DNA from: an uncultured Eubacteriales bacterium
GTDB lineage: Bacteria; Bacillota; Clostridia; Lachnospirales; Lachnospiraceae
Assembly: GCA_900539455.1 (NCBI GenBank)
Contig: UQCD01000018.1
Span: forward strand, 1-46,914
Length of the DNA: 46,914 bases
Direction: 5' to 3'
Below, piece after piece: positions 8,759 to 17,930 of this stretch. Below the pieces are notes generated by a model. That model saw nothing but the letters and a program-made list of their open reading frames with translations, was not told the DNA's origin and ran no database searches. Each line of letters opens with the position of its first letter. Position 1 is the stretch's first letter. The translations under genes and the position numbers were made by a program.

Positions 8759-10360
8759 CTACTGATTATTCAACGCAGCCTCAATAAATCCCTTAAACAA
8801 TGGGTGAGGTCTATTTGGTCTTGATTTGAATTCAGGATGTGCCTGGGTAGCCACAAACCAAGGGTGGTCTTTAATTTCAATCATCTCAATAATTCTTCCG
8901 TCTGGAGAAATACCAGAGAAAATCATACCATTTTCACTAAGAACATTTCTATAGTCATTATTTACTTCATATCTATGTCTGTGACGCTCATGGATAATTT
9001 CTTCACCATAAAGCTTATAGGCTGTTGAGTTTTTATCAAGAACACAAGGATAAGAACCAAGTCTTAAGGTTCCGCCAATATCTTCAATACCGTCCTGTTC
9101 TGGCATTAAGTGGATAACAGGATGTGTCGTGTTAGGGTCTAATTCAATGCTGTGTGCATCACTGTAGCCAACTACATTTCTTGCAAATTCAACGATTGAA
9201 AGCTGCATACCAAGGCAAAGACCAAGGAAAGGAATTTTATGCTCTCTTGCATAATTAATAGAGTAAATCTTTCCATCAATACCACGATTACCAAAACCAC
9301 CAGGAACTAATATACCTGAAACATCAGAGAAGATTTCTGCAACATTTTCTGGTGTAACTGTTTCGGAATCAACCCATTTAATATGAACAGTAGCATCATT
9401 TGCAATACCTGCGTGCTTTAAGGATTCAACAACACTAATGTATGCGTCATGAAGAGAAATATATTTACCAACTAAGGCAATATTTACATCCTTTGTAAGA
9501 TGCTTAGCCTTGTATACCATATCAGACCATTCCTTAAGGTCTGGTTCAGGACAATCAAGATTTAAACATTCACAGGCAACCTCAGCTAAATGCTCAGCTT
9601 CCATAGCAAGAGGTGCTTCATAAAGGACCTCAACATCGAGATTTTGTAATACATGATTGTTTGGAACATTACAGAATAAAGCAATTTTATCACGAAGCTG
9701 CTTGTCAACAGGCATTTCTGAACGACATACAATAATGTCAGGCTGGATACCCATACCCTGAAGCTCCTTAACACTTGCCTGTGTTGGTTTTGTTTTCATT
9801 TCACCAGAGGAACGAAGATATGGAATAAGTGTAACATGTATAAGGATAGCATTTTCCTTTCCTACCTCGTGCTGGAACTGACGAATAGACTCGAGAAATG
9901 GCTGACTTTCAATATCACCAACTGTACCACCTACTTCAATTATGGCAATTTCTGTATCTGCTGTAGAGTAATTTCTATGGAAACGGCTCTTGATTTCGTT
10001 TGTAATATGAGGAATAACCTGAACAGTACCTCCGCCAAAATCACCTCTACGCTCTTTTGAAAGAACTGACCAATATACTTTGCCAGTTGTAACATTAGAG
10101 TTTTTTGTAAGGCTTTCATCTATAAATCTTTCATAATGTCCAAGATCTAAGTCTGTTTCTGCACCATCATCAGTAACGAAAACCTCACCATGCTGGATAG
10201 GATTCATAGTACCTGGGTCAATGTTAATATATGGGTCAAATTTCTGCATTGTAACCTTGTAGCCGCGTGCCTTTAATAGTCTTCCAAGGGATGCTGCTGT
10301 AATACCCTTGCCAAGACCTGATACAACACCACCAGTTACAAATACGTATTTTACTGCCAT
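8759..10360 (-). CDS. pyrG: CTP synthase
   Basis: This 533-residue enzyme makes CTP from UTP, ATP and glutamine, the last step of pyrimidine nucleotide synthesis. The N-terminal amidoligase domain (about 1-265) opens with KYVFVTGGVVSGLGKGITAASLG and carries MQKFDPYINIDPGTM and the GAETDLDLGHYERF signature. The C-terminal class I glutamine amidotransferase (about 295-530) has the oxyanion motif PGGFGNRG, the nucleophile in FLGLCLGMQ, and the His/Glu pair near AQAHPEFKSRP. Length is normal for the family. The start follows AAGGAGG on the minus strand. It stands alone, divergent from ftsH. Confidence 0.97.
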   Translation of the reverse strand: MAVKYVFVTGGVVSGLGKGITAASLGRLLKARGYKVTMQKFDPYINIDPGTMNPIQHGEVFVTDDGAETDLDLGHYERFIDESLTKNSNVTTGKVYWSVLSKERRGDFGGGTVQVIPHITNEIKSRFHRNYSTADTEIAIIEVGGTVGDIESQPFLESIRQFQHEVGKENAILIHVTLIPYLRSSGEMKTKPTQASVKELQGMGIQPDIIVCRSEMPVDKQLRDKIALFCNVPNNHVLQNLDVEVLYEAPLAMEAEHLAEVACECLNLDCPEPDLKEWSDMVYKAKHLTKDVNIALVGKYISLHDAYISVVESLKHAGIANDATVHIKWVDSETVTPENVAEIFSDVSGILVPGGFGNRGIDGKIYSINYAREHKIPFLGLCLGMQLSIVEFARNVVGYSDAHSIELDPNTTHPVIHLMPEQDGIEDIGGTLRLGSYPCVLDKNSTAYKLYGEEIIHERHRHRYEVNNDYRNVLSENGMIFSGISPDGRIIEMIEIKDHPWFVATQAHPEFKSRPNRPHPLFKGFIEAALNNQ

Positions 10361-10560
10361 AACTTGTCCTCCTTAATATGTGAAAAAATTTTAATTACAA
10401 TTAAACATTAAAGCACTATTATACAACATAGTAAAAAATAATGCTAGAGCAAAATAAAATAAAATTCATAAAAGCTTCATACTTTTTTAAGATAAGAATA
10501 TTGATTTATGGTGAAAATAACTTTATAATTACAAGCGTATATCAATAGCAAAAGTATATT

Positions 10561-10613
10561 AATTAGATTATGTAATTAGATTATGTAATTAAATGATGTA
10601 ATTAATGAATATG
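10561..10613. repeat. 13-bp imperfect tandem repeat upstream of ftsH
   Basis: AATTAGATTATGT occurs twice exactly, then as AATTAAATGATGT and AATTAATGAATATG, giving four units in a row. It sits in the pyrG-ftsH divergent region about 60-115 nt before the ftsH start. It may be simple replication slippage or a set of phased sites; nothing shows which. Confidence 0.8.
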
Positions 10614-10675
10614 AATTATGTCATATACATCATAAATAAATCAAAAATAGGACGATATATAGAAAAGAGGTTACA

Positions 10676-12637
10676 ATGGATAATAACTTTGGAAATGGAC
10701 AAAGAGGCAATATTCCGCCAAACAATAATCAAAACAATGGAAACAAACCTGACGGAAACAAGAGAAGACAGAATATTATAATACTGCTGGTGGCTGCTGT
10801 GTTTACGATTATAGCAGTAACTACTCTTACTTCGTTATATGCAGGTGCAACTACAAAGGAAATTCCTTATAATGAATTTTTACAAATGGTAGAGAAGGGA
10901 GAGGTAAAGTCAGTTGTTATAGATACATCGGGAAAGATTATTATCACTCCTAAGGATGGAGTAACTGAAAAGGAAACAAAAAGTGAGTTTGATATTTTTT
11001 CCCAGTTTTCAGGTATAAAGAAAACCTATTATACAAACGCCATTAGTGTAGATGCGTTATATGAAACCCTTGAAAAGTCGGGCGTTGAATTCAGGGCAGA
11101 CAGTTCAGATTCCAGCTCTACTATTATTGAAGTAATACTGTCTTGGATTATTCCATTTGTTATTATATATTTCTTTATGGGTACACTATTCAAGAAAATG
11201 GGTGGTGGCGCAATGAGTGTTGGAAAGTCAAAGGCAAAAATGTATATGCAAAAGGATACAGGAGTATCTTTTGCTGATGTTGCAGGACAGGACGAGGCTA
11301 AGGAGTCACTTACGGAAATAGTAGATTTCTTGCACAATCCGGAAAAGTATTCAAGCATTGGCGCAAAGCTTCCAAAGGGTGCATTGCTGGTAGGCCCTCC
11401 GGGTACTGGTAAAACATTACTTGCTAAGGCTGTTGCTGGCGAGGCAAAGGTACCATTTTTCTCACTGTCTGGTTCAGATTTTGTTGAATTATATGTTGGT
11501 GTAGGTGCATCAAGAGTCAGGGATTTGTTTAAGCAGGCACAGCAAAATGCTCCATGTATTGTATTCATTGATGAAATAGATGCTATTGGTAAAAGCCGTG
11601 ATTCAAAGTATGGTGGTGGCAATGATGAAAGAGAACAAACCCTTAATCAGCTTTTGTCAGAAATGGACGGTTTTGATTCTTCAAAGGGTATTTTCATATT
11701 AGCAGCTACAAACAGACCTGATGTGTTAGACAAGGCTCTTTTAAGACCAGGCCGTCTGGATAGAAGAATTATTGTAGAAAAGCCAGACCTTAAGGGCAGA
11801 ATAGAAACCCTGAAGGTTCATTCAAAAAATGTTGCTTTAGATGAAACAGTAGATTTAGATGCTATCGGACTTGCTACCTCGGGTGCAGTTGGCTCTGACC
11901 TTGCAAATATGATTAATGAAGCTGCTATTAATGCAGTTAAGCATGGCAGAAATGCAGTATCTCAGGAGGACTTATTTGAGTCAGTAGAGGTGGTTATTGC
12001 GGGCAAGGAAAAGAAAGACAGAATTTTAAGCGAAAAGGAAAAGAAAACAGTTGCTTTCCATGAGGTTGGACATGCACTTATTACGGCACTTGAAAAGAAT
12101 GCTGAGCCTGTCCAGAAAATTACAATCGTACCTAGAACTATGGGCTCTCTGGGATATGTAATGCAGGTTCCGGAGGAAGAAAAGTACCTTATGAGTAAGG
12201 ATGAGCTGCTTGCTAGAATTACCACATTACTTGGTGGCAGGGCAGCAGAGGAAATCGTTTTTGATACAGTTACAACTGGTGCTTCAAATGATATGGAAAA
12301 GGCTACAGAGCTTGCCAGAGCGATGATTACCCAGTATGGTATGTCAGATAAGTTTGGTCTTATGTCCTTAGAAAGTGTTGAGGACAAATATCTTAGTGGA
12401 AGAACAACACTTAACTGCTCAGATGAAACGGCAGCAGAAATAGATACAGAGGTTAAAATATTATTAAAGGAATGTTATGCAAAAGCAAAGGCATTGTTAT
12501 TAGAAAACAGAGATGTTCTTGAAAAAATTGCAACATATCTTTATGAAAAGGAAACTATTACTGGAAAGCAGTTTATGGAAATATACAATGAAGTAAAAAA
12601 TCCACAGACTGAAGAGCAGGTTGTAGAAGAAAATTAA
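10676..12637 (+). CDS. ftsH: ATP-dependent membrane zinc metalloprotease FtsH
   Basis: This 653-residue membrane-anchored AAA+ protease degrades misfolded and regulatory membrane proteins. A Gln/Asn-rich N-terminus (about 1-28) precedes a first membrane helix (about 33-52) and a second (about 150-170) around an extracytoplasmic domain. The AAA module has Walker A GPPGTGKT (about 240-247), Walker B IVFIDEIDAIG and the second region of homology with RPGRLDR. The zinc site HEVGH is at about 462-466. Length is typical. The start follows AAAAGAGG with 5-6 nt spacing. The long leader with a tandem repeat may hold its promoter. Confidence 0.97.
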   Translation: MDNNFGNGQRGNIPPNNNQNNGNKPDGNKRRQNIIILLVAAVFTIIAVTTLTSLYAGATTKEIPYNEFLQMVEKGEVKSVVIDTSGKIIITPKDGVTEKETKSEFDIFSQFSGIKKTYYTNAISVDALYETLEKSGVEFRADSSDSSSTIIEVILSWIIPFVIIYFFMGTLFKKMGGGAMSVGKSKAKMYMQKDTGVSFADVAGQDEAKESLTEIVDFLHNPEKYSSIGAKLPKGALLVGPPGTGKTLLAKAVAGEAKVPFFSLSGSDFVELYVGVGASRVRDLFKQAQQNAPCIVFIDEIDAIGKSRDSKYGGGNDEREQTLNQLLSEMDGFDSSKGIFILAATNRPDVLDKALLRPGRLDRRIIVEKPDLKGRIETLKVHSKNVALDETVDLDAIGLATSGAVGSDLANMINEAAINAVKHGRNAVSQEDLFESVEVVIAGKEKKDRILSEKEKKTVAFHEVGHALITALEKNAEPVQKITIVPRTMGSLGYVMQVPEEEKYLMSKDELLARITTLLGGRAAEEIVFDTVTTGASNDMEKATELARAMITQYGMSDKFGLMSLESVEDKYLSGRTTLNCSDETAAEIDTEVKILLKECYAKAKALLLENRDVLEKIATYLYEKETITGKQFMEIYNEVKNPQTEEQVVEEN

Positions 12638-12639
12638 AA

Positions 12640-12720
12640 AATGTCAGGCAAGGCTTGCATTTAAGTTTATAGGCAGACTATAGATAGCGATGTTGATACT
12701 TTGCCTGACATTATTTTATG
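12640..12720 (+). terminator. Long palindrome/terminator after ftsH (TGTCAGGCA family)
   Basis: AATGTCAGGCAA (12640-12651) pairs exactly with TTGCCTGACATT (12701-12712) around a ~50-nt loop that has weaker internal pairing, followed by ATTTTATG. The arm sequence recurs at 16799. It probably ends ftsH transcription, but the large loop is unusual for a simple terminator. Confidence 0.6.
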
Positions 12721-12807
12721 AAAATACTATAATAAAATATATTGGAAAGCTATAAAAAAGATTGTAAAGGAAAAGGTTGTAAAAAGGCTTAAAAAGTATT
12801 TTGTGAA

Positions 12808-14682
12808 ATGAGGCAGGAAATGTTTGATATAGATGAAGAATTAAAAAAGCTACCCACATCATCGGGAGTTTATCTGATGCACAATGCTAAGGACGAAATA
12901 ATATATGTAGGTAAGGCTATAAATTTAAGAAACAGAGTAAGACAATATTTTAGGGAAAGTACAAACAAAACAGCTAAAATTGAGCATATGGTATCTAACA
13001 TCAGCTATTTTGAATATATTGTAACTGACTCCGAGCTTGAGGCGTTAATATTAGAATGTAACCTTATAAAAAAGCATCGTCCTAGATATAACACTATGTT
13101 AAAAGACGACAAAACCTATCCCTATATTAAGGTGACTACCTATGAGGCTTTTCCGAGGATTTTGTTTTCCAGAGATATGAAAAAGGACAAATCCAGATAC
13201 TTTGGACCTTATACAAGTGCTGGCGCTGTGAATGATACTATAGAATTACTTAGGAAAATATACAAGGTGCGTTCCTGCAGAAGAAAGCTTCCGGAGGATA
13301 TTGGAAAAGGCAGGGAATGTTTGTATTATCACATAAAGCAATGTGATGGACCTTGTATGGGCTATATTAGTAGTGAGGAGTATAAAAAGTCTATTGAGCA
13401 GGTAATTGAATTTTTGGATGGTAAGTACAAGAGGGTTTTATCTATGCTTGAGGAAAAAATGTATCAGGCATCAGAGGAAATGGAGTACGAAAAGGCAGCA
13501 GAGTACAGAGATTTGCTTAATAATGTAAAGGCTATAGCCCAAAAACAAAAAATTACCTCGGAGGATATGTTGGACCAGGATGTTATTGCATATGCTTCAG
13601 AGGATTTTGATGCAGTAGTGCAGGTTTTTTTTGTTCGGGAGGGCAAGCTTATTGGACGGGAGCATTTTCATATGACTACTGACTATTTGGAAAAGGGTGA
13701 AAGCATATTAACTAACTTTATAAAGCAATATTATTCAGGCACACCTTTTGTACCTAAAGAAATACTGCTTTCTAATGAGTTAGAGGAGGCAGATATTTTA
13801 GCAGAATGGCTTAGTAAGGTTAAAGGCTCAAAGGTAAGAATACTTACACCGAAAAAGGGTGAAAAGGAAAAAATAGTAGAATTAGCACAAAAAAATGCAA
13901 AGCTGGTATTAGATAAGGACAGAGAAAAAATTAAAAGAGAAGAAGAAAGAACTCTTGGAGCAGCAAGGGAATTATTTGATACCCTTCAAATATCTACTAA
14001 GGAAGGCTCTTACCGAATGGAGGCATTTGATATTTCAAATACAGCAGGTATGTTATCAGTAGGCTCTATGATTGTGTATGAAAAGGGAAAGCCAAAGCGA
14101 AATGATTATAGAAAGTTTAAGATTAAAACTGTTGTAGGACCTGATGATTACAGTAGTATGAAGGAAGTGCTTACCAGAAGATTTACCCATGGTATGGAGG
14201 AAAGAAAGCTTTTGGGAGAAGAAGGTATTGATTTTGGAAAGTTTTCTAATTTCCCAGAGCTTATTTTAATGGACGGCGGCAAAGGTCAGGTGCATATTGC
14301 CTTAGAGGTGCTGGAAGAGCTTAAAATAAATATTCCTGTCTGTGGTATGGTAAAGGATGACCACCATAGAACCAGAGGACTATATTACAATGATGTAGAA
14401 ATACCTATTGATACCCATAGCGAAATGTTTAAGCTTATTACCAGAATACAGGATGAGGCACATAGATTTGCTATAGAATTTCATAGAAGCATTAGAGGAA
14501 AAAATCAGGTCAGATCGGTGCTGGATGAGATTAAGGGTGTAGGTGTTACCAGAAGGAAAGCTTTAATGAAGCATTTTAAATCTATAGAGGACATAAAAAA
14601 TGCCAGCGTAGAGGAATTATTAGAGGTGCCTTCTATTAATGAAGAGGTGGCGAATAATATATATTTATTTTTTAATAAATAA
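12808..14682 (+). CDS. uvrC: UvrABC excinuclease subunit C
   Basis: This 624-residue nuclease makes both incisions around DNA lesions in nucleotide excision repair. The N-terminal GIY-YIG domain reads SGVYLMHNAKDEIIYVGKA. A UVR/UvrB-binding motif lies near residue 215 (YQASEEMEYEKAAEYRDLL). An RNase-H-like endonuclease domain contains MDGGKGQVHIA, and C-terminal helix-hairpin-helix motifs include IKGVGVTRRKALMKHF. Length is typical. The start is either ATG 12808 or ATG 12820. The second sits directly behind AGGCAGGA and begins FDIDEELKKLP, so up to four residues at the N-terminus are uncertain. Confidence 0.95.
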   Translation: MRQEMFDIDEELKKLPTSSGVYLMHNAKDEIIYVGKAINLRNRVRQYFRESTNKTAKIEHMVSNISYFEYIVTDSELEALILECNLIKKHRPRYNTMLKDDKTYPYIKVTTYEAFPRILFSRDMKKDKSRYFGPYTSAGAVNDTIELLRKIYKVRSCRRKLPEDIGKGRECLYYHIKQCDGPCMGYISSEEYKKSIEQVIEFLDGKYKRVLSMLEEKMYQASEEMEYEKAAEYRDLLNNVKAIAQKQKITSEDMLDQDVIAYASEDFDAVVQVFFVREGKLIGREHFHMTTDYLEKGESILTNFIKQYYSGTPFVPKEILLSNELEEADILAEWLSKVKGSKVRILTPKKGEKEKIVELAQKNAKLVLDKDREKIKREEERTLGAARELFDTLQISTKEGSYRMEAFDISNTAGMLSVGSMIVYEKGKPKRNDYRKFKIKTVVGPDDYSSMKEVLTRRFTHGMEERKLLGEEGIDFGKFSNFPELILMDGGKGQVHIALEVLEELKINIPVCGMVKDDHHRTRGLYYNDVEIPIDTHSEMFKLITRIQDEAHRFAIEFHRSIRGKNQVRSVLDEIKGVGVTRRKALMKHFKSIEDIKNASVEELLEVPSINEEVANNIYLFFNK

Positions 14683-14845
14683 GCTAAGTTCATATTATTG
14701 TCAGAGGAAGTATTAGCTTTTGACATTTTAAGTTTATTATTTTAAAAATTTTATATGGAAATATAGATTAGATTAGGGTAATATAATAGTAGCGTGAAAG
14801 TTTATGTAAAACAATACGAAAAATCTATGTGTAGCGGAGGTTGTT

Positions 14846-15784
14846 ATGGCTGGTCAAAGTGTTAAGCTTGAAGAATTAATAGAAAAAAACAGTTTAAAAA
14901 ATTGTACACCTGATATTGATGTAAAGGATATAAAGATTACAGTACCCGAAATTAACAGACCAAGTCTTGGACTTGTTGGCTATTTTGAACATTTTCCTTC
15001 AGAAAGAGTTCAGATAATAGGATATGTAGAATATACTTTTATTGAACAGATGGATAGAAACAAAAAGCTAGAGGTTTATGAAACTCTTATGTCTAAGAAG
15101 TCACCTTGTATAATCTTTTGCAGAGGCTTGGAGCCGGATGCAGATATTATAGCCGCAGGTGAAAAGTATGGAGTGCCAGTATTGGTATCAGACAAGACTA
15201 CATCAGACCTTACGGCAGAAATTATCAGATGGCTCAATGTAGAATTAGCCCCATGTATTTCTATTCATGGAGTTTTAGTAGATGTATACGGCGAAGGCGT
15301 CCTTATTATGGGTGAAAGTGGAATTGGTAAAAGTGAAGCTGCACTTGAGCTTATAAAGCGTGGCCACCGTCTTGTATCAGACGATGTAGTTGAAATCAGA
15401 AAGGTAAGTGAGGAAACACTTATTGGAACAGCTCCTGATATTACCCGACATTTCATAGAGCTCAGAGGTATCGGTATTATTGATGTTAAAACACTTTATG
15501 GTGTAGGCAGTGTAAAGGAAACTCAGGGCATTGACTTAGTTATTAAGCTTGAGGAGTGGAGCAAAGATAAGGAATATGATAGATTAGGCTTAGAGGAGAA
15601 TTACACAGAGTTCTTAGGAAACAAAGTAGTCTGTCATTCTATTCCAATAAGACCAGGCAGAAATCTTGCTGTTATAGTAGAGGCAGCCGCGGTCAACTGC
15701 CGTCAGCGTAAAATGGGCTACAATGCAGCTAAGGAATTATACAACAGAGTACAGAGAAATCTTACAAAATCATCAGAAGAATAA
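14846..15784 (+). CDS. hprK: HPr kinase/phosphorylase
   Basis: This 312-residue bifunctional enzyme phosphorylates and dephosphorylates Ser46 of HPr and Crh, the input to CcpA-type carbon catabolite control. The P-loop GESGIGKS is at about 156-163 and the HprK signature region reads RGIGIIDVKTLYGVGSV. The N-terminal substrate-like domain and C-terminal kinase domain are both full length. The start lies behind GCGGAGG with 6 nt spacing. It opens a cluster that ends, five genes later, with an HPr-like protein retaining Ser46, its likely substrate. Confidence 0.96.
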   Translation: MAGQSVKLEELIEKNSLKNCTPDIDVKDIKITVPEINRPSLGLVGYFEHFPSERVQIIGYVEYTFIEQMDRNKKLEVYETLMSKKSPCIIFCRGLEPDADIIAAGEKYGVPVLVSDKTTSDLTAEIIRWLNVELAPCISIHGVLVDVYGEGVLIMGESGIGKSEAALELIKRGHRLVSDDVVEIRKVSEETLIGTAPDITRHFIELRGIGIIDVKTLYGVGSVKETQGIDLVIKLEEWSKDKEYDRLGLEENYTEFLGNKVVCHSIPIRPGRNLAVIVEAAAVNCRQRKMGYNAAKELYNRVQRNLTKSSEE

Positions 15785-15808
15785 AGAAAACAAACGGAGG
15801 ATTTGAAA

Positions 15809-16750
15809 ATGAGTAAAGTATGTTTTGGTGTAGATATAGGTGGAACAACAGTTAAGCTTGGTATGTTTGACGAAGAAGGCGTTTTAAAGTTCCAATGTGA
15901 AATTCCTACAAGAAAGGAAGAAAATGGTAAGCTCATTATTCCTGACATTTGTGCAAAGATTACAGAAATTATTACAACAAATGACCTTAAAAAAAGTGAT
16001 ATTATCGGTATTGGCTTAGGAATTCCAGGTGCAGTGCTTGATGACGGCACAGTTTTAAAATGTGTAAATCTTGGCTGGGATGTGTTTAATGTTAGTGACA
16101 AATTCAAGGAAATATTTGGAGAGGTTAATGTAAAGTGTGGTAATGACGCAAATGTAGCAGCACTTGGCGAAATGTTTAAGGGTAGTGGCGAAGGCGAAAA
16201 AGATATGGTTATGATTACCTTAGGCACAGGTGTAGGCGGCGGCGTTATACTTGGTGGAAAGATTATTACCGGAGTAAATGGTGCGGCTGGTGAAATCGGA
16301 CATATGCCAATGAGTGATGATGAAAATGACACTTGTGGCTGTGGTAAAAAGGGCTGCCTTGAGCAGTATGGCTCCGCTACAGGTGTAGTAAAGGTTACAA
16401 AGAGAATTTTAGCAGCTACTGATGTTCCTTCAAAGCTTCGTGATACAGAAGATTTTACAGCTAAGGATGTATTTGATATGGCAAAGGTCGGTGACGAGGT
16501 AGCAAATATGGCTGTCGAAGAGCTTGGAAAGTATTTAGGTAAGGCAGCAGCTCATATTTCCTGTGTTGTAAACCCTGGTGTGTTTGTTATCGGTGGTGGT
16601 GTAAGCAAGGCTGGACAGTTTTTGATTGACAGAATTGAAAAATATTACAAGCAATACGCATTTTTTGCTAGTAGAGATACAAAATTTACATTGGCATCTC
16701 TTGGCAATGATGCAGGTATTTACGGTGCGGCAGCACTTATTCTTTCATAG
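15809..16750 (+). CDS. ROK-family glucokinase
   Basis: This 313-residue cytoplasmic kinase probably phosphorylates glucose with ATP. It opens with the phosphate-binding motif DIGGTTVKLGMFD, has the sugar-binding region GNDANVAALGE, the glycine-rich TLGTGVGGGVILGG, and a ROK zinc site built from GHMPMSDD and CGCGKKGCLEQYGS. The ATG at 15809 is chosen because CGGAGG lies 8 nt upstream; an in-frame TTG two codons earlier sits too close to it. It follows hprK by 24 nt, so the two are probably cotranscribed. Glucose specificity is inferred from family and context. Confidence 0.92.
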   Translation: MSKVCFGVDIGGTTVKLGMFDEEGVLKFQCEIPTRKEENGKLIIPDICAKITEIITTNDLKKSDIIGIGLGIPGAVLDDGTVLKCVNLGWDVFNVSDKFKEIFGEVNVKCGNDANVAALGEMFKGSGEGEKDMVMITLGTGVGGGVILGGKIITGVNGAAGEIGHMPMSDDENDTCGCGKKGCLEQYGSATGVVKVTKRILAATDVPSKLRDTEDFTAKDVFDMAKVGDEVANMAVEELGKYLGKAAAHISCVVNPGVFVIGGGVSKAGQFLIDRIEKYYKQYAFFASRDTKFTLASLGNDAGIYGAAALILS

Positions 16751-16797
16751 TGGAATTAATGCTTGTTGAATTGTAAAAGATAGAGCTGATTTTAAGT

Positions 16798-16870
16798 AAT
16801 GTCAGGCAAGCCTGCACCAAAAGTTATAGAGAAATATATTTTTGGTGTGAAGGTGTTGGCTGGCATTATT
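16798..16870. terminator. Long imperfect palindrome after glucokinase (TGTCAGGCA family)
   Basis: TAATGTCAGGCAAGCC...CACCAAAA pairs imperfectly over about 27 bp with TTTTGGTGTGAAGG...GGCTGGCATTA, with loop GTTATAGAGAAATATA, followed by TTGCATTAT. The left arm shares ATGTCAGGCAAG with the palindrome after ftsH. It may be a terminator, a processing structure or a small dispersed repeat. Confidence 0.6.
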
Positions 16871-17018
16871 GCATTATATGCCATATATTTAATATTTCAA
16901 AAATAAAAATATAAGTTTTGTTTACAAAAGAGGAATAATAGGGTATAAATAACATAAAGAGGGAAACAGATTATTAGTTTTATAGTTGACTACAAGTACA
17001 TTTATAAAGGAGATTATT

Positions 17019-17921
17019 ATGTCGGACAATATCTTAGATATTATCAGTAATATAGTTCCAAAAGAAAATATAAAGACCAAGGAAGAATTGAAAAAGCATA
17101 CGACCTTTAGAATAGGTGGTTATGCTGATTTTTTTGTATCGCCTGGCAGCGAAGAAGAGGCAGCGTTACTTATAAAAACGCTAAATGAGAATAATATTAA
17201 GTATTATGTTTTAGGAAATGGAAGTAATGTATTAGCTCCGGATGATGGCTACAAGGGTGTGATAATATATATAGGCGAAAAGCTTTCAAAAATTGAAATT
17301 AATAATAATGAAATAGATGTAGAGGCAGGCGCGTTACTTTCCAAAACTGCAAAGGAGGCATATAAGAGCAGTCTTACAGGAATGGAGTTTGCAGCTGGAA
17401 TACCAGGAAGTGTTGGTGGGGCTGTAGTAATGAACGCAGGTGCATATGGCGGAGAAATAAAGGATATTATTGTATCTGCAAGGGTATGTGATAATAAAGG
17501 AAATATATTGTCACTTACAAAGGAAGAGCTGGACTTATCGTACAGACATAGTGTCATAGAGGAAAAAGCTTATACAGTACTTTCCTGCAAATTTTTATTA
17601 ACAAAGGGAAAGCAGGAAGAAATCAAAGAGCAAATGGATGAACTCAGCAGAAAGCGTCGGGAAAAACAGCCTTTAGAATATCCAAGTGCAGGAAGCACCT
17701 TTAAAAGACCGGAAGGATATTTTGCAGGGAAGCTTATTGAGGACGCAGGACTTAAAGGCTATACAGTAGGTGGCGCACAGGTATCTGCAAAGCATTCGGG
17801 CTTTGTAATTAATACTGGAAATGCTACAGCAGATGATGTAAAACAGCTTATTAAGTATGTATCAGAGGAAGTATATAAGCAGTTTGGAGTTTGCATTGAA
17901 CCAGAGGTAAAAATACTATAG
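17019..17921 (+). CDS. murB: UDP-N-acetylenolpyruvoylglucosamine reductase
   Basis: This 300-residue FAD enzyme reduces UDP-GlcNAc-enolpyruvate to UDP-MurNAc with NADPH, an early step of peptidoglycan synthesis. The FAD-binding PCMH region has HTTFRIGGYADFFVSP and GNGSNVLAPDDGYKG. The GIPGSVGGAVVMNAGAYGGE stretch is intact. The catalytic serine region reads YPSAGSTFKRPEGYFAGKLI, and a C-terminal glutamate lies in the ending IEPEVKIL. ATG 17019 follows AAAGGAG; an upstream in-frame TTG would put that ribosome binding site inside the gene. rapZ starts 9 nt after its stop. Confidence 0.95.
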   Translation: MSDNILDIISNIVPKENIKTKEELKKHTTFRIGGYADFFVSPGSEEEAALLIKTLNENNIKYYVLGNGSNVLAPDDGYKGVIIYIGEKLSKIEINNNEIDVEAGALLSKTAKEAYKSSLTGMEFAAGIPGSVGGAVVMNAGAYGGEIKDIIVSARVCDNKGNILSLTKEELDLSYRHSVIEEKAYTVLSCKFLLTKGKQEEIKEQMDELSRKRREKQPLEYPSAGSTFKRPEGYFAGKLIEDAGLKGYTVGGAQVSAKHSGFVINTGNATADDVKQLIKYVSEEVYKQFGVCIEPEVKIL

Positions 17922-17930
17922 GAGAGAAAC

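Noticed and set aside
11029..11622. 197-residue open frame on the minus strand inside ftsH
   Set aside because: It is antisense to the AAA domain of ftsH. Its Ser/Pro/Thr-rich composition reflects the complement of ftsH codons.
15718..16332. 204-residue open frame on the minus strand opposite hprK/glucokinase
   Set aside because: It lies entirely antisense to strongly supported genes, has a Pro/Ser-rich composition typical of shadow frames, and has no ribosome binding site or recognisable motif.
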